From Kribbella rubisoli (GTDB lineage: Bacteria; Actinomycetota; Actinomycetes; Propionibacteriales; Kribbellaceae): 64,000 nucleotides of DNA. Numbering within the stretch: the stretch's first letter is position 1; each line of letters opens with the position of its first letter. A program made the translations under genes and the position numbers. Below the pieces are notes generated by a model, which made no database searches, was not told the DNA's origin, and worked only from the letters and a program-made list of their open reading frames with translations. This document shows, piece by piece, positions 35,108 through 42,879 of this stretch. The DNA is taken from positions 1,612,001-1,676,000 of the forward strand of contig NZ_SHKR01000011.1 in the NCBI RefSeq assembly GCF_004217145.1. The letters are read 5' to 3'.

Positions 35108-37543
35108 GTGACATCGCTGAAGACCCTCGACCTCACCACCGACGGCGGCGCCGCCTGGACCGTCCGCGCCGTCGACGGTCCGGCGCCCGACGGCCTGCTC
35201 GACCGGCTGGTGGCCGCGACCGTGCCCGGCGAGGTGCACACCGACCTGCTCGCGGCCGGCGAGATCCCGGACCCGTTCGACGGCGACAACGAGTCGAAGC
35301 TGCACTGGATCGGACGGACCCGGTGGAGCTACCGGACGACGTTCAGCTGGACTGCTGACGGCAACGACCGGCAGGAGTTGGTCGCCGAAGGGCTCGACAC
35401 AGTCGCGACCGTGACGCTGAACGGTCAGGAGATCGGCCGGACCGCGAACCAGCACCGCTCGTACCGATTCGACCTCACCGGCGTACTGGTTGCTGGGGAC
35501 AACGAGCTGGTGATCGAGTTCGAGGGTCCGGTGGCGGCGGCCGAGGCGGAGCGGGCAAAGGTCGGCAGCTGGCCGCACACCAACCTGCACCCGTACAACG
35601 AGCTGCGGAAGATGGCCTCGAACTTCGGCTGGGACTGGGGACCGGACGTCGCGACCGCGGGTATCTGGCAGCCGATCCGGATCGAGTCCTGGTCCGGCGT
35701 ACGGATCGACTCGGTCCGGCCGCTCGCTGGGGCGGACGGCGTACTCAACACCTTCGTCTCACTGGCGTGGACCGACACTGCCGCCGAGTATGCGACTGTC
35801 ACGGTAGAGGTTGGCGGGACGACGCAGACCGCGAGCGTGAAGCCCGGATGGGACACCGTCGTACTCACCAACAAGGTCCCCGAGGTGAACCTCTGGTGGC
35901 CCCGCGGGCACGGCGAGCAGCCGCTGTACGACGTGGTGGTGACGCTGACCGACGAGACCTGGAACGGGCGGGTCGGCTTCCGCGACATCACCGTGAACGT
36001 TGCCCCGGACAACGACGGTTCGCCGTTCGTGCTGTCGGTGAACGGCAAGCCGATCTATGTGCGCGGCGCGAACTGGATCCCGGACGACGCGTTCATCACC
36101 CGCTTGAATGCCGAGACGTACCGGACCAGCATCCAGGACGCCGTCGACGCCGGCATGAACCTGCTGCGCGTGTGGGGCGGCGGGATCTACGAGAGCGAAG
36201 ACTTCTACGACATCTGCGACGAGCTGGGAATCCTTGTCTGGCAGGACTTCCTGTTCGCGTGCGCGGCGTACTCGGAGGAGGAGCCGCTGCGGAGCGAGGT
36301 CGAGGCCGAGGCGCGCCAGGCGGTCACGCGGCTGAGCAAGCACGCCAGCCTCGCGGTGTGGAACGGCAACAACGAGAACATCTGGGGGTACGTCGAGTGG
36401 AGCTGGCGGGTCCCGCTGGCCGGGCGGCCGTGGGGCGCCGGGTACTACCTCGACCTGCTGCCGAAGATCGTCGCCGAGCTCGACCCGCGGACGCCGTACT
36501 CGGCCGGTAGCCCGTACTCGTTCGACCAGTTCATCCACCCGAACGACGAGCGGCACGGGACCATGCACATCTGGGATGTGTGGAACCAGGTGGACTACAC
36601 GACGTACCGCAACTACAAGCCGCGGTTCGTGTCGGAGTTCGGCTTCCAGGGGCCGCCGGCCTGGTCGACGTTGACGTCGGTGGTGCACGACGCGCCGTTG
36701 GATCCTTACGGTGCGCAGATGCTGGTGCATCAGAAGGCATTCGAGGGCAACCTCAAGCTCGAGCGAGGGCTCGGCGAACACCTGCCGGCCTGGAAAGACA
36801 TCGACGACTGGCACTGGACCACGCAGCTGAACCAGGCGCGGGCTGTTGCCTACGGCATCGAGCACTTCCGGTCGTTGTTCCCGTTGAACACCGGCGCGGT
36901 GGTCTGGCAGCTGAACGACAACTGGCCGGTGGTCTCCTGGGCAGCCGTCGACGGTCATGGGATCCGCAAGCCGTTGTGGTTCGCGCTGAAGCGGGTGTAC
37001 GCCGATCGGCTGCTGACCGTTCAGCCGCGCGAGGACGGGCTGGTCGTTGCCGCGCACAACGACACGGACGACGCCTGGACGACCGAGGTGACGGTGACCC
37101 GGCGGTCGACCGCTCGGGATGGTGAGGTGCTGGCCCGCGAGACGTTCACCCTCGAGGTGCCGGCTCGGTCGGCGGTGCTCAACGGCCTGCCCGATTCGGT
37201 TGCTGTCGCGTCCGACCCGGCGGCGGAGTACGTCGAGGTCCGCGGCGACTCGACGGCGGCGCACTGGTACTTCGTCGAGGACACCGCCCTGGCATTGGCG
37301 GCCGACGCCTACTCGACCACGGTCACGAAGACCGACGGCGGGTACGACGTGACCGTGACGGCCAGCGCACTTGCGAAGGATCTGGCCCTCTTCCCGGACC
37401 GGCTGGACCCAGCGGCACGGGTGGACTCGTGCCTGATCACGCTCTCGGCCGGCGAGACTCATACGTTCCATGTCACCGGTGCGACCGCCCCGTCCGAGGT
37501 CGGCGTACCCGTGCTGCGGTCGGCGAACGATCTGGTGAACTGA
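35108..37543 (+). CDS. Glycoside hydrolase family 2 beta-mannosidase
   Basis: 811 aa, usual for bacterial Man2A-like enzymes. The N-terminal jelly-roll sugar-binding domain is at about residues 10-190 (MASNFGWDWGPDVATAGIWQ, about 172-191, is family-typical), followed by an Ig-like domain, the TIM barrel at about 310-620 and C-terminal Ig-like domains. The catalytic acid/base is Glu423 in WNGNNENIWG and the nucleophile Glu510 in FVSEFGFQG. It removes non-reducing mannose from manno-oligosaccharides. There is no signal peptide, so it acts on imported oligosaccharides, but no dedicated sugar transporter lies in the window. The GTG start has CTGGAG eight bases upstream. Confidence 0.94.
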   Translation: MTSLKTLDLTTDGGAAWTVRAVDGPAPDGLLDRLVAATVPGEVHTDLLAAGEIPDPFDGDNESKLHWIGRTRWSYRTTFSWTADGNDRQELVAEGLDTVATVTLNGQEIGRTANQHRSYRFDLTGVLVAGDNELVIEFEGPVAAAEAERAKVGSWPHTNLHPYNELRKMASNFGWDWGPDVATAGIWQPIRIESWSGVRIDSVRPLAGADGVLNTFVSLAWTDTAAEYATVTVEVGGTTQTASVKPGWDTVVLTNKVPEVNLWWPRGHGEQPLYDVVVTLTDETWNGRVGFRDITVNVAPDNDGSPFVLSVNGKPIYVRGANWIPDDAFITRLNAETYRTSIQDAVDAGMNLLRVWGGGIYESEDFYDICDELGILVWQDFLFACAAYSEEEPLRSEVEAEARQAVTRLSKHASLAVWNGNNENIWGYVEWSWRVPLAGRPWGAGYYLDLLPKIVAELDPRTPYSAGSPYSFDQFIHPNDERHGTMHIWDVWNQVDYTTYRNYKPRFVSEFGFQGPPAWSTLTSVVHDAPLDPYGAQMLVHQKAFEGNLKLERGLGEHLPAWKDIDDWHWTTQLNQARAVAYGIEHFRSLFPLNTGAVVWQLNDNWPVVSWAAVDGHGIRKPLWFALKRVYADRLLTVQPREDGLVVAAHNDTDDAWTTEVTVTRRSTARDGEVLARETFTLEVPARSAVLNGLPDSVAVASDPAAEYVEVRGDSTAAHWYFVEDTALALAADAYSTTVTKTDGGYDVTVTASALAKDLALFPDRLDPAARVDSCLITLSAGETHTFHVTGATAPSEVGVPVLRSANDLVN

Positions 37544-37571
37544 TTTACGTCGAGACCTTGACTAAAGGTGT

Positions 37572-37612
37572 GGCGGGACCGCTACTTGGGGGTAAAGCTC
37601 CCTGGTCCCGCC
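37572..37612 (+). terminator. Hairpin between beta-mannosidase and 3D-domain genes
   Basis: A 9-bp perfect stem (GGCGGGACC at 37572-37580 and GGTCCCGCC at 37604-37612) has a 23-base loop. It probably terminates the mannosidase transcript. Confidence 0.55.
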
Positions 37613-37634
37613 CCGCCTTGGAGGTCTTGTTGTC

Positions 37635-38378
37635 ATGCGCTCTCTCGCTGTTGTCCTGCTGAGTTTCGCTTCTCTGGTGGTGGCTCCGGCCACCGCGTCG
37701 GCCGCTTTGCCGGCCTGCCAGCACTTCTACACCGGTCCGATCCCCGACCGGCCGATCTCCGGCGGTCACGGCAACGGGACCACCGCACCGCCGTACGACG
37801 TCAGCGGCCGGCTGCCCGCGCCGGGTGGGATCAGCGGTGGGCTGGGTGCGGACGGAAAGGTGACGTTCACGTTCAACCGGGTGGCCGGCGCGAAGGCGTA
37901 CCGGGCGTTCCGGAACGGTCAGGCGCTGCAGTGGATCAGCGACTGGGGTCAGCCGACGCTGCAGGTCGCGGACGCGAGCCCGTGCGCCGGTGCGCACTAC
38001 CAGGTGTACGCGATGTCGGCCGAGGACACTGCTGCGTCGTCGATCGGCCAGATCAGTACGTCGTACCGGCTCGACTCGTCGAACCACTTGGCGTCGTACC
38101 GGATGCCGGTCGGGACCACGCTGAACTACCGGGTGTCGGCGTACAACGACGTGGCGCAGACTGCGCTCGGCTACAACGCCGGCACCGGGATCTGCGCGGT
38201 GGACGCGCGCATCATCCCGTGGGGCACCCGCCTCTACGTCCCCGGCTACGGCCACTGCTACGCGGCCGACATCGGCAGCTGGATCAAGGACGACATCGTC
38301 GACGTATGGTTCCCGCCGGGCTCGGCCGCGGACAACTGGGGGATCCAGCGGCTGACGCTGACCGTGGAGGGTGTCTGA
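37635..38378 (+). CDS. Secreted 3D-domain protein (putative cell-wall enzyme)
   Basis: 247 aa. Signal peptide, residues 1-24 (ATASA cleavage). The middle region (about 70-160) resembles a fibronectin-III-like fold (VTFTFNRVAGAKAYRAFRNG). The C-terminal part is a 3D domain: ICAVDARIIPWGTRLYVPGYG, then YAADIGSWIKDDIVDVWF, keeping the three conserved Asp residues after which the family is named (VDARII, ADIGS, VDVWF). 3D domains are found in murein lytic transglycosylases related to MltA and YuiC. The stop codon lies inside a long palindromic element. Confidence 0.75.
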   Translation: MRSLAVVLLSFASLVVAPATASAALPACQHFYTGPIPDRPISGGHGNGTTAPPYDVSGRLPAPGGISGGLGADGKVTFTFNRVAGAKAYRAFRNGQALQWISDWGQPTLQVADASPCAGAHYQVYAMSAEDTAASSIGQISTSYRLDSSNHLASYRMPVGTTLNYRVSAYNDVAQTALGYNAGTGICAVDARIIPWGTRLYVPGYGHCYAADIGSWIKDDIVDVWFPPGSAADNWGIQRLTLTVEGV

Positions 38379-38435
38379 GGATCCTGCGCCGTGCCGAGTG
38401 CCGCGCAATAGGCGCAGGGTTCTCAGACACCCTCC
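38366..38435. repeat. Variable-arm palindromic element, copy 1
   Basis: The outer arms are 14 bp and perfectly complementary (38366-38379 with 38422-38435); the inner arms CCTGCGCC/GGCGCAGG are at 38383-38390 and 38411-38418. A central 28-base core (38388-38415) matches the core at 63927-63954 in 27 of 28 positions. The left arm includes the end and stop codon of the 3D-domain gene. Immediately to the right TATAGT (38436-38441) sits six bases before the GNAT ATG, so the element directly borders a leaderless promoter. Confidence 0.75.
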
Positions 38436-38447
38436 TATAGTGAGCGG

Positions 38448-39002
38448 ATGCGCTTTGCTGTCCAGCTGACCGAGTCGGCCGAGTTGCGGCCGCTCGAGCC
38501 GTGGCAGGCGGCTGAGTTCCTGGCTCATGTCGACAAGGCTCGGGACGCGCTCGCGCCGTACGCGCCGTGGGTCGAGGTGGTGACGGACTTGGAGAAGGCC
38601 CGGAACTACCTGAGCCGGTACGCGCACCGACAGGCGGCCGACGAGGGCCGGATGTACGGCATCTGGCTCGACGGCGAGCTCGTCGGCGGTATGCAGTTCC
38701 GCGGCTTCGACACGGACCTGGGGATCACCGAGCTCGGCGCGTGGGTGGCTCCGGAGGCTGAGGGCCGCGGACTGGTCACGCGGGCCGCCCAGCGGATGAT
38801 CGACTGGGCGTTCGGCGTACGCGGTCTCAACCGGGTCGAATGGCGCTGTACTGCGGACAACGCCCGGAGCGCTGCGACCGCCAAGCGGCTGGGAATGGTG
38901 CACGAGGGCACGCTGCGGCAGGCGTTCGTGCACCACGGCGTGCACGACGTGCAGGTGTGGGCGATGACCCGGACCGACTGGGAGCAGCGACCCTGGCGGT
39001 AG
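38448..39002 (+). CDS. GNAT family N-acetyltransferase (RimJ/RimL-like)
   Basis: 184 aa. The acetyl-CoA-binding motif A is WVAPEAEGRGLVTRAAQRMI (about residues 101-120) and motif B is NRVEWRCTADNARSAATAKRLGM. RimJ/RimL-type enzymes acetylate protein N-termini or small amines; the target is unknown. The ATG has a TATAGT -10 six bases upstream, so it is probably leaderless, with the promoter abutting the palindromic element. Confidence 0.88.
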   Translation: MRFAVQLTESAELRPLEPWQAAEFLAHVDKARDALAPYAPWVEVVTDLEKARNYLSRYAHRQAADEGRMYGIWLDGELVGGMQFRGFDTDLGITELGAWVAPEAEGRGLVTRAAQRMIDWAFGVRGLNRVEWRCTADNARSAATAKRLGMVHEGTLRQAFVHHGVHDVQVWAMTRTDWEQRPWR

Positions 39003-39017
39003 GCATACTGGGGGATC

Positions 39018-39869
39018 GTGACCTGGGGGAAGCACGTACTGGCCGGTGCCCTGCTGTTGACGCTTGTTGCTTGCAGCAACACCAGACCGATCGAAACGCC
39101 GCAGACCCGCGCACCTTCCGTGCCTGTGCGTACTGCGAAGCCGATCCGTCCGACGATCGCACCGGTGCAGGCCAAGCCTGGCGCATCCAGCAACGCGAAG
39201 CTCATGCCTGTGCTCGATCACGGGCCGCGCGACAAGAAGCAGATCGCATTGACCTTCGACGCGGACCTGACTGCGCTGATGCGCAAGCGGTTGGCGTCCG
39301 GCAAGGTCAAGTCGTACTACAACAAGGCGCTGATCGACGAGCTGCACGCGCTGCACGTACCGGCGACCATGTTCCTGACCGGGATGTGGATGGAGCAGTA
39401 CCCGGATGTCACTCGTCAGCTCGCTCGGGACCCGCTCTTCGAGCTCGGGACGCACACGTACGATCACCGCGGTTTCACCGAGCATTGCTACACGTTGGGT
39501 ACGGTGCCGCGCGACCAGATGCTTGCCGACGTACGGCGGGCAATCGTCGAGCTGGACCGCGTAGATCCCCACGCCACCAGGTGGTTCCGCTTCCCCGGCG
39601 GCTGCTACGACACCACCGCCCTACGCGAGCTGGCTCCAGCCGGCGTCACCGCAGTAGGCCTGGACGTGCCCGGCGCAGACGGCTTCGCCAAGTCGCCCCA
39701 CCCCATCATCAAACAGGTCCTGGACCACGCCCAAAACGGCTCGATAGTCGTCCTCCACATGCACGGCGGCGACAACGCCCCGTACACCGCCCAGGCCGTA
39801 GGCCCGATCGTCCGCGAACTCCGGGCCCGCGGCTACCAACTGGTCACGGTCACCCAGCTGATCAAGTAA
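39018..39869 (+). CDS. Polysaccharide deacetylase (NodB-like) lipoprotein
   Basis: 283 aa. An N-terminal lipoprotein signal ends in LVAC (Cys19) and is followed by a Pro/Thr-rich linker. The NodB domain begins IALTFDADLTALM, with the TFDAD form of the first motif. THTYDH supplies the two metal-binding His of motif 2, RWFRFPGGCYD is motif 3 and VVLHMHGG motif 5. It probably deacetylates a cell-surface polysaccharide or peptidoglycan. The GTG start is preceded by CATACT eight bases upstream. It follows the GNAT gene by 15 bp. Confidence 0.9.
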   Translation: MTWGKHVLAGALLLTLVACSNTRPIETPQTRAPSVPVRTAKPIRPTIAPVQAKPGASSNAKLMPVLDHGPRDKKQIALTFDADLTALMRKRLASGKVKSYYNKALIDELHALHVPATMFLTGMWMEQYPDVTRQLARDPLFELGTHTYDHRGFTEHCYTLGTVPRDQMLADVRRAIVELDRVDPHATRWFRFPGGCYDTTALRELAPAGVTAVGLDVPGADGFAKSPHPIIKQVLDHAQNGSIVVLHMHGGDNAPYTAQAVGPIVRELRARGYQLVTVTQLIK

Positions 39870-40008
39870 GCACGGAGAGACCGCGGTTCATCTGCAGCTC
39901 GACAGGACGTATACCTCCGCTACCGGCCACAGCCCGCCCGTGCACGCCTGAAACCAAGCCCGACCACCTGACACCTCCTGTCGAGATTGCACACCCGCCA
40001 CTATCTCT

Positions 40009-41469
40009 TCAGTCGATGTTGACTGCGACGTACTTGAGTTCCAGGTACTCGTCTATGCCTACTGTGCCGCCTTCGCGGCCGAGGCCGGATTGTTTTACGC
40101 CGCCGAAGGGGGCTGCTGGGTTGGAGACGATGCCTTGGTTGAGGCCGATCATGCCGGCCTCCAGGCGTTCGGAGACCCGGAGGGCGCGGCTCAGGTCCTT
40201 GGTGAACAGGTAGGAGACCAGGCCGAACTCCGTGTCGTTCGCCATCTGCACGGCCTCGTCCTCGGTTTCGAAGGCGGTCAGTGGTGCGACCGGGCCGAAG
40301 ATCTCCTCCTTCTGCAGCCGGGCGGTCGCCGGCACGTCGGCCAGCACGGTCGGCTGGAAGAAGTATCCGTTGCCCTCAGCAACCGAACCGCCGGTCAGTG
40401 TGCGCGCTCCCTGGGCGATCGCGTCGGCGACCAGGTCGGCGACCTTGTCCCGTTGCTTGCCGTCGATCAGCGGGCCGACGTTGACGCCCTCTTCCGTGCC
40501 GCGGCCGACCTTGAGTGCCGCCATCCGCTCGGTCAGCCGGGACGAGAACTCCTCCATCACCGAGGAGTGCACGTAGATCCGGTTGGCCGACGTACAGGCC
40601 TCGCCGCCGTTGCGCATCTTGGCCAGCATCGCGCCGTCGACCGCCTTGTCCAGGTCGGCGTCCTCGAACACGAGCAGCGGCGCGTTCCCGCCGAGCTCCA
40701 TGCTCGTCCGCAGTACCTGGTCGGCGGCCTGCTCGATCAGCTTGCGGCCGATGGGGGTCGACCCGGTGAAGGACAGCTTCCGGGCGCGACCGTCGCGGAT
40801 CAGCGGCTCCATCACGGCGCCCGCATCGTTGGTGGTGACCACGTTCAGCACACCGGCGGGGAGACCGGCCTCGGTCATCAGCTCGGCCAGCTTGAGCATC
40901 GACAGCGGTGTCTGCTGTGCCGGCTTGATCACCATCGTGCAGCCGGCGGCGACGGCCGGTCCGATCTTGCGCGCACCCATCGCCGCCGGGAAGTTCCACG
41001 GGGTGATCAGCAGGCACGGTCCGATCGGCTGGCGCATCAGCAGGAAGCGCCCCGAGCCGTTCGGTGCGATCTGGTACCCGCCCTCGATCCGCACCGCTTC
41101 CTCCGCGAACCAGCGGAAGAACTCAGCTGCGTAAGCGATCTCGCCCTTGGACTCGGCGACCGGCTTGCCCATCTCGAGCGTCATCAGCAAAGCGAGGTCG
41201 TCGGCACGCTCAGTCATCAACTCATAGGTACGGCGCAGGATCTCGCCGCGCTCACGTGGTGGCGTGGCCGCCCACTCTGCCTGCGCAGCAACCGCTGCAT
41301 CCAGCGCGGCCTTGCCGTCGGCCGGACTGGCATCCGCCACGTCGCAGAGCGTCGCACCAGTGGCCGGGTCCTCGACGGCGAGGGTCTTACCGCCCTCGGC
41401 CGCTACCCACTTGCCTCCGATGAACAGCTCGGTCGGACACGCCTCGACAACTTCCCGCTCCGATGACAT
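40009..41469 (-). CDS. gabD: Succinate-semialdehyde dehydrogenase [NAD(P)+]
   Basis: 486 aa of the aldehyde dehydrogenase superfamily, most like GabD. ITPWNFPAAMGARKIGPAVA (about residues 156-175) and FTGSTPIGRKL form the cofactor site. The catalytic Glu is in MELGGNAP (about residue 260) and the nucleophilic Cys in GEACTSANR (about residue 294). It oxidises succinate semialdehyde to succinate in GABA catabolism. No GABA transaminase gene is adjacent, so the physiological substrate is inferred from sequence only. The gene stands alone, separated by 139 bp from the deacetylase gene. Confidence 0.88.
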   Translation of the reverse strand: MSSEREVVEACPTELFIGGKWVAAEGGKTLAVEDPATGATLCDVADASPADGKAALDAAVAAQAEWAATPPRERGEILRRTYELMTERADDLALLMTLEMGKPVAESKGEIAYAAEFFRWFAEEAVRIEGGYQIAPNGSGRFLLMRQPIGPCLLITPWNFPAAMGARKIGPAVAAGCTMVIKPAQQTPLSMLKLAELMTEAGLPAGVLNVVTTNDAGAVMEPLIRDGRARKLSFTGSTPIGRKLIEQAADQVLRTSMELGGNAPLLVFEDADLDKAVDGAMLAKMRNGGEACTSANRIYVHSSVMEEFSSRLTERMAALKVGRGTEEGVNVGPLIDGKQRDKVADLVADAIAQGARTLTGGSVAEGNGYFFQPTVLADVPATARLQKEEIFGPVAPLTAFETEDEAVQMANDTEFGLVSYLFTKDLSRALRVSERLEAGMIGLNQGIVSNPAAPFGGVKQSGLGREGGTVGIDEYLELKYVAVNID

Positions 41470-41503
41470 GGACCCGCCTCTCGTCTGGTTCGCAGTACCC
41501 AGA

Positions 41504-42613
41504 CTAGGCGGTGGCTATCAAGGGCGGTGAGTGTCTGGGGACGGTACGGACGATGCGAGTCAGACCGGCTGCGACAGTGCGCAGGATCGCCGAGCGGATC
41601 AGCCCGTCGAAGGCCAGCGGGACGAGCATGACCTCGTCTGCCGTCGTACTCGCGACCAGTGCGCCCAGCCCGGCTGCCACGGTCGCACGTGAGCCGACAA
41701 TGTGGCCCGGGTCGTCCAGCAGTCGCTCTGCGCGTCCACGCTCGCGCCCGGTCAACGGCGCTTCCAGCAGAGCCATCAGCTCGCCCGACGTGGCCCGTGG
41801 TCCAGCTGCGGCGAGTCGGGTCTTCACGCGGATGTACTCCGCGAATCGAGCGAAGGCCTCCTCCTCGGAGTCAGCTGCCACGACACCGACCGTGACGGCG
41901 AGGTACGGCCGTACCTTCGGTCCGGTCGGCTCGAAGTGCTCCCGGTACGCCGCCACCGCAGCCGGCGTCACCCCAGCCGCGCAGTGGTGCGCGAGGAAGA
42001 GCGGCAGTCCGCGTACGGCGGCGGTCACCGCGGTACCGGCGTGATCGGCCAGGACGAAGACTGGAGGCGGCAAGCCAGCCAGCGACAGCCGTACGTCGCC
42101 GACCGGCACCCGGCCCGGCGTACCGTCGCGCAAGAACCCGCATAGCTCGTCCAGCCGCTGCGGGAACGAGTCACGCGCGCCACCCGCGAGTGCCGCCGCA
42201 GTACTAGGTGCAACGCCGCGCTGCTCCCCCACCCCCAGGTCGATCCGACTCGGGTACGCCGCCGCGAGCGCAGCGAACTGCTCTGCGACGACAAGCGGCT
42301 GGTGGTTGGTCAGTAGTACTCCGCCGGCGCCCAAGCGGATCCGATCGGTCCGCGCCGCCAGCACAGCGGCGAGCACAGCTGGTGCTGCTCCGCCGACGCC
42401 TCGGACACCGTGCTGCTCACCCAGCCAGAACCGGCGGTATCCGAGGTCGTCGGCGGCCAGTGCCACCTCTGCTGTCTCCCGGAGAGCGGCCGCAGCCGAC
42501 TGACCGGGCAGCTGCGGAACAACGTCCAGCACAGAGTGAGCCGAGACGGGTAGTCCGGGAGCGACAGTGGTGAGCACTGGCCCACCGTGACAGTGCGGGT
42601 CCTGTTCACGCAT
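41504..42613 (-). CDS. LLM-class flavin-dependent oxidoreductase (luciferase-like)
   Basis: About 369 aa. A bacterial-luciferase-like TIM barrel: SVLDVVPQLPG near the N-terminus, then GYRRFWLGEQHG, IRLGAGGVLLTNHQPLVVAE and YPSRIDLGVGEQRGV, all characteristic of the family. It uses reduced FMN or F420; the sequence does not settle which. A start at GTG 42577 (VLTTVAPGLPVSAHSVLD) would match the family's usual N-terminus better than ATG 42613. It is divergent from lanM across about 270 bp, so it could belong to the LanM locus as a tailoring reductase, but there is no proof of this. Confidence 0.8.
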   Translation of the reverse strand: MREQDPHCHGGPVLTTVAPGLPVSAHSVLDVVPQLPGQSAAAALRETAEVALAADDLGYRRFWLGEQHGVRGVGGAAPAVLAAVLAARTDRIRLGAGGVLLTNHQPLVVAEQFAALAAAYPSRIDLGVGEQRGVAPSTAAALAGGARDSFPQRLDELCGFLRDGTPGRVPVGDVRLSLAGLPPPVFVLADHAGTAVTAAVRGLPLFLAHHCAAGVTPAAVAAYREHFEPTGPKVRPYLAVTVGVVAADSEEEAFARFAEYIRVKTRLAAAGPRATSGELMALLEAPLTGRERGRAERLLDDPGHIVGSRATVAAGLGALVASTTADEVMLVPLAFDGLIRSAILRTVAAGLTRIVRTVPRHSPPLIATA

Positions 42614-42774
42614 GGGGATTCGCCACCCAAGTTCCGGCGACGTTGCCCCCATCCTCAGTGCCCCCAGGGGCCGTCCGAAAATGGGTGTTCACAGCCCTTG
42701 TCGCGCCCGGTCCGGCGCAGGCATCGTTCCGGGGTGCCGCCGGCTTTCCACCAAAGGCCGGGCGGCCCGGTCTG

Positions 42775-42817
42775 CTGCCGCGGGGTCGTCAACCCCCCAG
42801 TCGTCACCCCGCGGCAG
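42775..42817 (+). promoter_or_regulatory. Perfect stem-loop upstream of lanM
   Basis: A 12-bp perfect stem CTGCCGCGGGGT (42775-42786) / ACCCCGCGGCAG (42806-42817) has a 19-base loop that includes CCCCCC. It lies 62 bp before lanM within the lanM-LLM divergent region. It may be an attenuator in the lanM leader or an operator; it is not located where a terminator for either divergent gene would be expected. Confidence 0.55.
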
Positions 42818-42879
42818 ACACCGGTCGACACTCAGCTACACCTACTCGGAACGGTCAAGAATATGGGGGCTGAGTACCC

